Origin: Neorhizobium sp. UBA7851 | GTDB taxonomy: Bacteria; Pseudomonadota; Alphaproteobacteria; Rhizobiales; Rhizobiaceae | Assembly: GCA_002500765.1 (NCBI GenBank) | Contig: DLSX01000113.1 | Span: 29,881-35,317, forward strand | Length of the DNA stretch: 5,437 bases | Direction: 5' to 3' | Part shown: positions 1-5,437 of the stretch, one piece after another | Numbering within the stretch: position 1 is the stretch's first letter | Layout of the letters: every line of letters begins with the position of its first letter | Made by a program: the position numbers and the translations under genes | The notes under the pieces: generated by a model | Told to the model about the DNA's origin: nothing | Seen by the model: only the letters and a program-made list of their open reading frames with translations | Databases searched by the model: none

Positions 1-43
1 GAGGGTTAGGGTGAGGGTGAGGGGCCAATTCGCACCTGCGGGC
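1..43. repeat. G-rich hexamer repeat (G-quadruplex pattern) in intergenic edge
   Basis: On the + strand, positions 3-5, 9-11, 15-17 and 21-24 are runs of three or four G separated by exactly 3-nt loops (TTA, TGA, TGA), which is the canonical four-tract G-quadruplex pattern. It lies 19 nt beyond the stop codon of the DUF917 gene. The G-rich strand is the template strand for that operon, so the transcript would be C-rich here. From memory, similar CCCTCACCCTAACCCTC stretches occur as dispersed intergenic repeats in many proteobacterial genomes, so this may be the edge of such an element cut by the window. No Rho-independent terminator is visible between the stop codon and the window edge. Confidence 0.55.
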
Positions 44-1132
44 TCAACCCAGCGCATAATCGGCGATGCTGATCCCGAGCGCCTTCTCGACGATCGGGTA
101 GACCGACGGATCCTTCACACTCGACGACAGCGGAATGATCGTCTTCGGCACATGCAGCAGAAATACCGGCATGCCGACTTCGAGCTGCCCGACACTCATC
201 GGCTCGCCTTCCGGCGACAGCGTCGAGATGATGTCCGGGAAGGTGGCGAGCCGGCTTCCGCCAGCATCATCCACGGCCATATATTCGTTCATCACATGCA
301 GCGTCACCGCCTTGTCGCCGCGACCGACAGTGATCGTCCCGACGTCGAAGGCTTCCTTCGTGTAGACAACCGATTTTGCGCTTACATCGCCCTCGGCAAT
401 GATCGCGCCGCCGGTCGTCTTGACGATCGCATCGATGACCGCATGCCCTCCCCTGGCATCGGCCTCGATGATCGCTTCGCCGAGTTTCAACGCGAGGCTG
501 ATACCTCCGAGTGCCGCATTCCTGCGAACATAGGAAGCCCTGAGCGGATTACGGCAGGAGGCAATGAACCCGCCCGACATGTCGGAAGCCGTGCGCAGGA
601 CGGGCGAGACTTTTGCGGTCGCGCCGCGGACAACAAGTTCGATATAGCGGTCTTCGGCACGGTTGCCGCCAACGGCAGTCTGGATCATCTGTTCCGGCGA
701 ATTGGCCATGCCGATCGAGCCCATGTCGCCGGTCGGATGGGCGCGGACGTCTCCCACAGCATCGAGCACCTTGGTGCCGAGAATGGCGGAGGGCAGCCAG
801 CCGTTCAGCGTCGAAGACTTGCCGTTCTGACCGATCATCAGGGCGGCGACCTTTTCGCCCAGCGCATCCTGCAGCAACTGCACGGCCTTGACGTAATCGA
901 CGCCCTGCATTTCCCATGCAGTCGTCGAAGCCGGCGCACCGATCGCCGCTGCGGTCGCCACCCAGTCATCGTCTTGCAATTCATCGATCGCGATCAGTTC
1001 CGGCTTGCCGATCGAGACCGCCGCATAACCCAGCATGCGACCATGATCGGACCAGCCGCCACCTCCGGCTGCATAAACCGAGCCCCCACGAACGGCAGCT
1101 TCGACGTCCTTTTCCGTCAGTATGCGCCCCAT
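44..1132 (-). CDS. DUF917 family protein (S-methyl thiohydantoin desulfurase-like)
   Basis: A complete 362-residue protein, about the usual length for the DUF917 family (PF06032), with no signal peptide and probably cytosolic. The N-terminus has the family's glycine-rich element (GGGG at residues 23-26, followed by W27). A second conserved stretch at about residues 101-142 contains GQNG (101-104), then a D124-A-V-G-D-V-R130 segment and HPTGDMGS (132-139), matching the family's typical D..GR..P..M pattern. Pfam's renaming implies action on thiohydantoin-type rings, and family members are often found beside hydantoinase/oxoprolinase and carbamoylase genes. The ATG at 1132 is supported by a GGGAG Shine-Dalgarno at 1142-1138 that overlaps the stop codon of the upstream M20 hydrolase, so the two genes are co-transcribed and probably translationally coupled. 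The partner gene suggests the product of this enzyme, or of a missing hydantoinase, is an N-carbamoyl amino acid. Family assignment is fairly firm, but the exact reaction is inferred. No hydantoinase gene is visible in the window. Confidence 0.8.
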   Translation of the reverse strand: MGRILTEKDVEAAVRGGSVYAAGGGGWSDHGRMLGYAAVSIGKPELIAIDELQDDDWVATAAAIGAPASTTAWEMQGVDYVKAVQLLQDALGEKVAALMIGQNGKSSTLNGWLPSAILGTKVLDAVGDVRAHPTGDMGSIGMANSPEQMIQTAVGGNRAEDRYIELVVRGATAKVSPVLRTASDMSGGFIASCRNPLRASYVRRNAALGGISLALKLGEAIIEADARGGHAVIDAIVKTTGGAIIAEGDVSAKSVVYTKEAFDVGTITVGRGDKAVTLHVMNEYMAVDDAGGSRLATFPDIISTLSPEGEPMSVGQLEVGMPVFLLHVPKTIIPLSSSVKDPSVYPIVEKALGISIADYALG

Positions 1133-1144
1133 GCCATCTCCCTA
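1133..1144 (-). promoter_or_regulatory. Ribosome binding site of the DUF917 gene overlapping the upstream stop
   Basis: Read on the minus strand, the TAG stop of the M20 hydrolase (1144-1142) runs directly into GGGAG (1142-1138), which sits 5 nt before the ATG at 1132. This placement decides the start codon and suggests translational coupling of the two genes. Confidence 0.7.
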
Positions 1145-2389
1145 TCTTCTGTCCAGATCCAGAATGGCCTCGTAAAGAACGGCAGCTCCAAGAGTGATCG
1201 CATCATTTTCCGACCATTCCTCCGCGCAATGACTACGCCCGTCCTTGCTGGCGATGAAGATCATCGCAGCTGGCGCCACCTTGGCAAGAAAGGCCGCATC
1301 ATGACCGGCACCTGAGACCATCGGCCGGCTGGTCGCTCCTATACGTGCAGCACTCGATGCAAGAACATCCGTCACCATCTCGGACATAGGCGTTGAAGCC
1401 GCATTGGAAACCCAGCGCGGTTCGGCAATCCTCACATTCCGTTCCGCTGCCGTCTGGGTACAAAGTGCAGACAGCGCGACGACGAATTCGTCCATGACGG
1501 TAGGATCGACGGCCCGGGCATCGATCAGCATGCGAACATGAGACGGGATGACGTTGGCGGCATTCGGCTCCATCGAAAACTCGCCGACTGTGCCTGCGAA
1601 ATAACTCGATCCGAGCGCAAGTTCCTTGGCTATGCGTTCAATCCCGAGCACCAGGCAGGATGCGGCGCCCAGCGCGTCATAACGCGCGTTCATCGGCGTC
1701 GTGCCGGCATGGTCGGCACGACCTTCGACCAGGATTTCGAACCGCGAAATACCGGTGATCGCACCGACGATGCCGATATCGACACCTTCCCGTTCCAGCA
1801 CCGTGCCCTGCTCGATATGCAATTCCAGAAAGGCCTTGATGTCGTCGCGACCGCCGGTCTGTATCGGGTTGCCGCCGACCTCCCGGATACCTTCAGCAAG
1901 ATCGATACGTTTCCCTTCGACATCGGCAGTCCGCTCAAGCCATTCGCCTGGTCGAACACCCGTCATGCCCCGACTGCCGATGCAGGATACGCCGAAAATC
2001 GAGACCTCTTCCGCGAGAAAATCGACAATTTCCAGATCATGCTCCAGCTCGATCCCGGCGTCTTTCAGCGCCCGTGCCACTTCGAGAGCAGCAATGACCC
2101 CGGCAATACCATCGAAACGGCCACCATTCGGCACCGTATCCGTATGCGAGCCGAGCATGAGCGTAGCGCTGCCGGTTCTTCCCTTTCGACGGCCGATCAT
2201 ATTGCCCGCGGCGTCGATACGAGTCTCAAGTCCCGCATGCCGAAACGCCTTTTCCACATAGGCGCGTCCTTTAAGGAACATCGGCGTGAACGCACGGCGC
2301 GTCCATGGTCTGTCGAGTTCGGTAATATTGGCCAGAGCGTCGATATCTGCCGCGATACGGTTGGCATTGACGACGAGATTGGAATTCAT
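1142..2389 (-). CDS. M20-family Zn-dependent N-carbamoyl-L-amino-acid hydrolase / allantoate amidohydrolase-like
   Basis: A 415-residue cytosolic enzyme of the M20 metallo-amidohydrolase family, usual length for carbamoylases. These enzymes hydrolyse N-carbamoyl (ureido) groups to an amino acid, CO2 and NH3. Visible residues, in order: GSHTDTVPNGGRFDG (80-94) with metal ligand H82 and bridging D93; AEE (126-128) with the catalytic base E127 and metal ligand E128; ELHIEQG (189-195) with H191; DHAGTTPM (226-233) with H227 from the dimerisation domain; PNAANVIP (275-282) with N279 and the D-A-R292 element expected to hold the substrate carboxylate; SGAGHDA (359-365); and GRSHCAEEW (384-392) with metal ligand H387. 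All expected catalytic residues are present. The frame stays open upstream to an ATG at 2638, but the homologous sequence begins at the ATG at 2389, which has AGGA at 2402-2399. The usual relatives are N-carbamoyl-L-amino-acid hydrolase, allantoate amidohydrolase, ureidoglycolate hydrolase and beta-ureidopropionase. The DUF917 partner favours an N-carbamoyl amino acid substrate, but allantoate or a ureido acid cannot be excluded. Confidence 0.88.
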   Translation of the reverse strand: MNSNLVVNANRIAADIDALANITELDRPWTRRAFTPMFLKGRAYVEKAFRHAGLETRIDAAGNMIGRRKGRTGSATLMLGSHTDTVPNGGRFDGIAGVIAALEVARALKDAGIELEHDLEIVDFLAEEVSIFGVSCIGSRGMTGVRPGEWLERTADVEGKRIDLAEGIREVGGNPIQTGGRDDIKAFLELHIEQGTVLEREGVDIGIVGAITGISRFEILVEGRADHAGTTPMNARYDALGAASCLVLGIERIAKELALGSSYFAGTVGEFSMEPNAANVIPSHVRMLIDARAVDPTVMDEFVVALSALCTQTAAERNVRIAEPRWVSNAASTPMSEMVTDVLASSAARIGATSRPMVSGAGHDAAFLAKVAPAAMIFIASKDGRSHCAEEWSENDAITLGAAVLYEAILDLDRR

Positions 2390-2398
2390 ATGGCACGA

Positions 2399-2402
2399 TC
2401 CT
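2399..2402 (-). promoter_or_regulatory. Ribosome binding site of the M20 hydrolase gene
   Basis: AGGA on the minus strand lies 9 nt before the ATG at 2389. It supports that start over in-frame upstream candidates, whose added residues have no family resemblance. Confidence 0.55.
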
Positions 2403-2460
2403 GAAATGGAATACTGGCGGTAAAGCGGGCGAAGCATCCGGGCCAGGCTCGGCTCGTAGC

Positions 2461-2469
2461 TTCGCTGTC
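2461..2469. promoter_or_regulatory. Possible operator half-site for the hydrolase operon
   Basis: TTCGCTGTC at 2461-2469 is identical over 9 nt to the right arm of the 2647-2666 inverted repeat plus the following C (2659-2667). No clean inverted partner is present here. It lies about 18 nt below the candidate minus-strand -10 element, a position where a bound repressor could act. The match could be chance. Confidence 0.3.
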
Positions 2470-2487
2470 CTCGATGAGTATGCCGAG

Positions 2488-2517
2488 AAGATAGGTTCGC
2501 AAAACCCGATAAGGCAA
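2488..2517 (-). promoter_or_regulatory. Weak candidate sigma-70 promoter of the M20 hydrolase / DUF917 operon
   Basis: On the minus strand, TTGCCT (2517-2512, 4 of 6 to TTGACA) and TATCTT (2493-2488, 4 of 6 to TATAAT) are separated by 18 nt. This would start the transcript near 2481, leaving a leader of roughly 90 nt. It is based on hexamer matching only. Confidence 0.25.
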
Positions 2518-2646
2518 GCTGATTTGATCTGATGGCGGTCCGCAGATAGCGGCGATCATGAGCCCTGACGCGACACGACGGACAGCCTCCGCAGAGCCCG
2601 TTGACGGTTCCGAAAACATCGGTCATTTGTATAGGCAATAAGACGA

Positions 2647-2666
2647 ACAGCGAAAAAATTCGCTGT
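2647..2666. promoter_or_regulatory. Perfect inverted repeat, likely operator of the importer operon
   Basis: Arms ACAGCGAA (2647-2654) and TTCGCTGT (2659-2666) are exact reverse complements around an AAAA spacer. The symmetric AT-rich centre and 20-bp span fit a binding site for a dimeric transcription factor. The repeat lies 60 nt upstream of the binding-protein ATG. It is not followed by a T-run, so it is unlikely to be a terminator. The regulator family cannot be named, as none is encoded in the window. Confidence 0.5.
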
Positions 2667-2713
2667 CACACGGTGGGAACAGCCGAACTGCGGTCCTTAA
2701 GGTAGAACAACGC

Positions 2714-2717
2714 GGAG
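2714..2717 (+). promoter_or_regulatory. Ribosome binding site of the solute-binding protein gene
   Basis: GGAG lies 9 nt before the ATG at 2727. It supports this start, which also places a complete signal peptide at the N-terminus. Confidence 0.6.
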
Positions 2718-2726
2718 AAATCACCA

Positions 2727-3554
2727 ATGCTCAAAAGACAATTGATGAAGGCCGTCGCCGCCGGCGCCCTTCTGCTTGCCACATCGCTCTCGGCCCACGC
2801 GGAAGACGTGCTGGCCAAGGCCAAGGCCGCAGGCGTGCTGAAAGTCGGCACCGAAACGGCATTCGCGCCCTTCGACTTCATCGATGCCGGCGAACACAAG
2901 GGCCTGAACGTCGACTTCTTCGAAGCGCTCGGCAAGGACCTCGGCGTCAAGATCGAATGGGTCGAACTGCCCTGGGACAGCGTTCTGCCAAGCCTTGAAG
3001 CCGGAAAATTCGATGTGGTTGCCGGCCCTGCAACCATCACCAAGGCCCGTATTGCGCGTTACCGCATGAGCGCCCCGGTTGCCGAGGCCTCCGTCGCGAT
3101 CCTGAAAAAGGCAGGCGACACTTCGATCACCAAGCCGGAAGATATTGCAGGCAAGGCCGTCGGTGTCGGCAAGGCAACCGCGCAGCTCGCACAGCTGCAG
3201 GAATATTCCGCGACGCTTCCCGAAAAGGTCAACGTCCGCGAATATGTCTCGTTCAACGATGCCTATGCCGATCTGGCCACAGGTCGTGTCGTCGCCGTCG
3301 CCAACTCGCTGCCGAACATCGCCTTCGTTGCCAAGCAACGCAACGGCGCATTCGAAGTCGTGACCCCGGCCTTCGGCAAGAAAACCTATTTCGGCTTCAT
3401 CGGCACCAAGGACGATGATCACAAGTCGCTGCTCGATTATATCGACAATGAAATCATTGCCATGAAGAAGGACGGCCGTCTGGGCAAGCTTCAGGAAAAG
3501 TGGTTCGGCACGACGTTCGACACGCCGGACTCGGTGCCTGAACCGGCATTCTGA
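2727..3554 (+). CDS. Periplasmic solute-binding protein of a polar-amino-acid-type ABC importer
   Basis: A 275-residue precursor of the SBP_bac_3 family (PF00497), the usual length. Residues 1-25 form a Sec signal peptide: basic MLKRQLMK, a hydrophobic core at about 9-21, and an AHA|E cleavage motif after A25. There is no lipobox cysteine, so the mature protein should be free in the periplasm. The first lobe starts with GVLKVGTETAFAPFDF (36-51). GKFDVVAGPATIT (93-105) leads to R108, the arginine that in this family holds the ligand alpha-carboxylate. In the second lobe, GRVVAVANSLPNIAFV (186-201) aligns with the stretch that in GlnH-type proteins reads R-x-DAV-x-x-D-x-PNI. The second aspartate, which binds the ligand ammonium group, is S194 here (N193 beside it), and the first is V189. 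This suggests a carboxylate ligand without a free alpha-amino group, such as an N-carbamoyl amino acid or hydantoin derivative. It is the first gene of the importer operon and is followed by a stem-loop. Confidence 0.88.
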   Translation: MLKRQLMKAVAAGALLLATSLSAHAEDVLAKAKAAGVLKVGTETAFAPFDFIDAGEHKGLNVDFFEALGKDLGVKIEWVELPWDSVLPSLEAGKFDVVAGPATITKARIARYRMSAPVAEASVAILKKAGDTSITKPEDIAGKAVGVGKATAQLAQLQEYSATLPEKVNVREYVSFNDAYADLATGRVVAVANSLPNIAFVAKQRNGAFEVVTPAFGKKTYFGFIGTKDDDHKSLLDYIDNEIIAMKKDGRLGKLQEKWFGTTFDTPDSVPEPAF

Positions 3555-3567
3555 GCCTCAGTCGATA

Positions 3568-3592
3568 GGGGGATGCGCTTTGCGCATCTCCC
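3568..3592 (+). other. Stem-loop between binding-protein and permease genes
   Basis: An 11-bp stem (3568-3578 with 3582-3592, one G-U pair) closes a 3-nt TTT loop, starting 13 nt after the binding-protein stop. No U-tract follows, so it is not a standard intrinsic terminator. Its place between a binding-protein gene and its permease genes is where ABC operons often carry hairpins that protect the upstream mRNA or limit readthrough, giving more binding protein than membrane subunits. The role is inferred from position. Confidence 0.6.
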
Positions 3593-3652
3593 ATCACTCG
3601 TTCCTTCCGTTTCGCCCTGCGCTCTGTGCCGGCGACCAACGAAGCGTAACCG

Positions 3653-4294
3653 ATGACACCGAAACTTTTTACGCTGCTCCTGGAGGCGGCTCTCTCGACC
3701 CTTGGCATCAGCCTGATCTCGATTGCGATCGGGTTCGTGATCGCCATGCTGCTTTCTGCCGCGATCCTGACGGGCAAGTCGATCTATGTTCTGCCGGCAA
3801 GGCTGTTCATCAGCTTTTTCCGCGGCGTGCCGTTGCTGGTCCAGCTTCTGCTTATCTACACCCTGTTGCCGGTGATCGGCATCAATGTTCCGGGCATCGT
3901 CGCCGCGATCGTCGGCCTGTCGCTCTGCACGGCGGCCTACCAGGCTGAAAATCTCCGTGGCGGATTTGCAAGCGTCCCGCGCGGGCTGATCGAGGCCGCC
4001 GATGTGGCAGGCTTTACCGGTGCTCAGACATTCATTCGCATCCGCGCACCCATCGCGCTCAGGCTGACATTTCCAGCACTGGTGAACGAGGCGATCATGA
4101 TCCTCAAATCCTCCTCGCTAGTTTCTGTGGTGGGGATTATCGAGATCACCAAAATGGCGCAGGATCTCGCCTCCAGTACCTATCAGCCGATCCCGATCTT
4201 CGCCTCCGCAGCGCTTATCTATTTCGTCATCAACTCCGCAATCGCGCTTCTTGGCCGCTATGCCGAACGATCCCTGAAGGGAGCTTCGGCATGA
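3653..4294 (+). CDS. ABC transporter permease, His/Glu/Gln/Arg/opine family (first subunit)
   Basis: A 213-residue inner-membrane protein of the BPD_transp_1 type, HEQRo subfamily by pattern. About five hydrophobic segments are visible (roughly 13-38, 51-73, 80-97, 141-162 and 180-200). RGVPLLVQLLLIY (57-69) is the hallmark of this subfamily. The cytoplasmic coupling loop has E114-A-A followed four residues later by G120, then IRIRAPIALR, which contacts the ATPase. The start ATG at 3653 begins at the normal family position, but its ribosome site is weak (only a GAAG about 8 nt upstream). It is separated from the binding-protein gene by 98 nt containing the stem-loop. It should form a heterodimeric channel with the product of the following gene, whose start overlaps its stop. 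Confidence 0.9.
   Translation: MTPKLFTLLLEAALSTLGISLISIAIGFVIAMLLSAAILTGKSIYVLPARLFISFFRGVPLLVQLLLIYTLLPVIGINVPGIVAAIVGLSLCTAAYQAENLRGGFASVPRGLIEAADVAGFTGAQTFIRIRAPIALRLTFPALVNEAIMILKSSSLVSVVGIIEITKMAQDLASSTYQPIPIFASAALIYFVINSAIALLGRYAERSLKGASA
4277..4283 (+). promoter_or_regulatory. Strong ribosome binding site of the second permease gene
   Basis: AAGGGAG lies within the end of the first permease gene, 7 nt before the ATG at 4291. It fixes that start over the second ATG at 4294. The ATGA overlap (4291-4294) indicates translational coupling. Confidence 0.7.
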
Positions 4295-4959
4295 TGTTCG
4301 ATCCGCAAGTCATTATCGAAAAACTGCCGGAGATCGGCAGCGGGCTGTTCGTCACCCTGTGGCTCTGGATCGCCGGCGTTCTCGGCGGCGTCGTCGCAGG
4401 CTTTATCGTCGCCACGGCGCGCCGCTTCGGAGGCAGGAGCGTCAATCTGGTACTCGGCGCCATCGTCGAAGTGCTGCGTGGAACTCCGTTCCTGATCCAG
4501 ATTTTTCTGCTTTATTATGGCGGTCCATTCGTCGGCCTGATGCTCGATCCCATCCCCTGCGGATTGATCGGGCTGACCGTCTACAGCGCCGCTTATTACA
4601 GCGAAGTCTTCCGCGCCGGTTATGCGTCTGTCCCTATTGGCCATGTCGAAGCCGCCGCATGCCTCGGCATGACGCGGTTCCAGACGATCAGTCGTATCCA
4701 GATGCCGGAAATGGCGCTCATTGTCCTTCCGCCCGCGATCAATCTGGCCGTCATCCTGCTGAAAGAATCTGCCGTCCTGTCGATCATCACGGTGCCGGAG
4801 CTGACTGCCACCGTCAGCGCCATAGGCTCGCAGCAATACGCATTCCTCGAAGCGATCTTCATTCTGGCGATCGTTTACTGGATCATCGTTGAACTCACAG
4901 ACCGGCTCGGCCGTATGGCCGAAAACCGTCTCTCCCGATTGAGGTTTTCGAAAGCATGA
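4291..4959 (+). CDS. ABC transporter permease, His/Glu/Gln/Arg/opine family (second subunit)
   Basis: A 222-residue inner-membrane protein, paralogous in plan to the preceding permease. Hydrophobic segments lie at roughly 17-42, 50-76, 87-105, 145-168 and 185-207. RGTPFLIQIFLLYYGGP (63-79) is the classic signature of amino-acid importer permeases. The EAA loop has E120-A-A, G126 and IQMPEMALIVLP (136-147) for docking to the ATPase. The helix after the loop reads LLKESAVLSIITVPEL, a position that in relatives is usually KxTSL. It starts inside the stop of the first permease gene and ends overlapping the start of the ATPase gene (ATGA at 4956-4959), so the three genes form one tightly coupled unit. 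Two different permease subunits are normal for HisQM- or OccQM-type importers. Confidence 0.9.
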   Translation: MMFDPQVIIEKLPEIGSGLFVTLWLWIAGVLGGVVAGFIVATARRFGGRSVNLVLGAIVEVLRGTPFLIQIFLLYYGGPFVGLMLDPIPCGLIGLTVYSAAYYSEVFRAGYASVPIGHVEAAACLGMTRFQTISRIQMPEMALIVLPPAINLAVILLKESAVLSIITVPELTATVSAIGSQQYAFLEAIFILAIVYWIIVELTDRLGRMAENRLSRLRFSKA

Positions 4960-5437
4960 GTTTACCCGCCATCGCCATCCGCAAACTCGTCAAGCGGTTC
5001 GGAGAAACCACCGTGCTGCAGGACATCGACCTGGAAATTCCGGAGGGCAAGGTTTCCTGCCTCATTGGTCCATCTGGATCCGGCAAGAGCACATTGCTGC
5101 GCTGCCTTGCCTTTCTGGAAGAACCGAGCAGCGGCCTGATTACCATCAACGGAGAAGCGCTTGGTTTTTTCGAGGACGCCAACGGCCGCCGCGAGCGCCT
5201 GCCCGCCAACCAGATCCGTGCTGTCCGCACGAAAACCGGCATGGTTTTCCAGCAGTTCAATCTCTGGCCTCACATGACGGCGCTCGGTAATGTCAGCGAA
5301 GCGCTGAAACTCGTCCGCAAGGTGCCGAAAGCCGAAGCGGAAGAACGGGCGATGGCGCAGTTGCGCAAGGTTGGATTGGAAAACCGCGCCGGGCATTACC
5401 CGTCACAGCTTTCAGGCGGCCAACAGCAGCGTGTGGC
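4956..5437 (+). CDS. ABC transporter ATP-binding protein, HisP/OccP type (partial, 3' end outside window)
   Basis: The first 160 residues of an ATPase, truncated by the window end. Family members are about 240-260 residues, so the Walker B aspartate/glutamate and the switch histidine lie outside. Seen directly: an A-loop aromatic at F15, Walker A GPSGSGKS (38-45), the Q-loop glutamine Q99 in GMVFQQFNLWPHMT (95-108), and signature LSGGQ (152-156). The segment between Walker A and the Q-loop (about 67-92) is longer than in GlnQ-like proteins and resembles HisP/OccP-type subunits, which also share the FNLWxHMT stretch. The start overlaps the second permease stop by 4 nt (ATGA), with a TGAGG at 4940-4944 as a likely, slightly distant ribosome site. 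It powers import through the two upstream permeases. Confidence 0.92.
   Translation, partial: MSLPAIAIRKLVKRFGETTVLQDIDLEIPEGKVSCLIGPSGSGKSTLLRCLAFLEEPSSGLITINGEALGFFEDANGRRERLPANQIRAVRTKTGMVFQQFNLWPHMTALGNVSEALKLVRKVPKAEAEERAMAQLRKVGLENRAGHYPSQLSGGQQQRV

Larger units (their letters stand above)
2390..2726. promoter_or_regulatory. Divergent intergenic control region between hydrolase and importer operons
   Basis: This 337-nt gap separates the starts of two divergent operons and should carry both promoters. It contains the perfect inverted repeat at 2647-2666, a second copy of one half-site at 2461-2469, an 8-bp palindrome CCTTAAGG at 2695-2702, and the importer ribosome binding site at 2714-2717. 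A TTGACG at 2601-2606 and a TATAGG at 2630-2635 look like promoter hexamers, but they are 23 nt apart and do not form a normal sigma-70 pair. Minus-strand frames are open across much of the interval, but their translations resemble no family I recognise and have no convincing start signals, so I treat it as non-coding. Confidence 0.6.

Noticed and set aside
11..1315. Long + strand open frame of 434 codons
   Set aside because: It lies antisense to the DUF917 gene and the end of the M20 gene. Its translation is rich in Arg, Asp and His with no recognisable domain, typical of an antisense shadow of a GC-rich gene.
1538..2404. + strand open frame of 288 codons
   Set aside because: It is antisense to the M20 hydrolase, whose catalytic motifs are all intact on the minus strand. 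The + strand translation resembles no family.
2601..2635. TTGACG and TATAGG as a + strand promoter pair
   Set aside because: The 23-nt spacer is outside the normal range for a sigma-70 promoter and no better-spaced partner was found.
2695..2702. CCTTAAGG palindrome upstream of the binding-protein gene
   Set aside because: An 8-bp palindrome is too short and common to call an operator on its own. It is noted only within the intergenic region.
2721..3422. Minus-strand open frame of 233 codons
   Set aside because: It is antisense to the binding-protein gene, which has a clear signal peptide and family motifs. The shadow shows none.
3568..3592. Intrinsic transcription terminator after the binding-protein gene
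   Set aside because: The hairpin has no following T-run, and the downstream permease and ATPase genes clearly belong to the same transporter, so full termination is unlikely.
4258..4836. Minus-strand open frame of 192 codons
   Set aside because: It is antisense to the second permease gene. Its composition is rich in Asp, Arg, Gln and His, as expected for a complement of membrane-protein coding sequence.

Overview
The window looks like a chromosomal or plasmid segment from an alphaproteobacterium, probably of the Rhizobium/Agrobacterium group. This is inferred from the GC-rich third codon positions, the protein style and the compact periplasmic-binding-protein ABC importer operon. No rRNA, tRNA, phage or transposon gene was seen, and nothing in the window fixes the species.

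There are two divergent operons. On the minus strand, reading leftward from 2389, an M20-family zinc amidohydrolase of the N-carbamoyl-L-amino-acid hydrolase/allantoate amidohydrolase type (1142-2389) is followed after 9 nt by a DUF917 protein (44-1132; Pfam now names the domain S-methyl thiohydantoin desulfurase). On the plus strand, reading rightward from 2727, come a periplasmic solute-binding protein (2727-3554), two polar-amino-acid-type permeases (3653-4294 and 4291-4959) and an ATPase cut off by the window end (4956-5437). The last three genes are joined by two 4-nt ATGA overlaps. A 25-nt stem-loop lies between the binding-protein gene and the first permease gene.

The 337-nt divergent intergenic region (2390-2726) holds a perfect 8+8 bp inverted repeat at 2647-2666 in front of the importer operon. 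One half-site is repeated exactly at 2461-2469, just below a weak candidate promoter for the hydrolase operon. This would fit a shared regulator, but no regulator gene is present in the window.

Taken together the genes suggest uptake and breakdown of a ring-closed or N-carbamoylated amino-acid derivative (hydantoin, thiohydantoin, N-carbamoyl amino acid or ureide). The importer brings it in, the DUF917 protein acts on the (thio)hydantoin-like ring, and the M20 enzyme removes the carbamoyl group to give a free amino acid, CO2 and ammonia. The binding protein keeps the arginine that holds the ligand carboxylate, but has Ser where amino-acid binders have the aspartate that holds the alpha-ammonium group. 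That agrees with a ligand lacking a free amino group. The substrate assignment is inference. A G-rich hexamer repeat with a canonical G-quadruplex pattern sits at the left edge (3-24).
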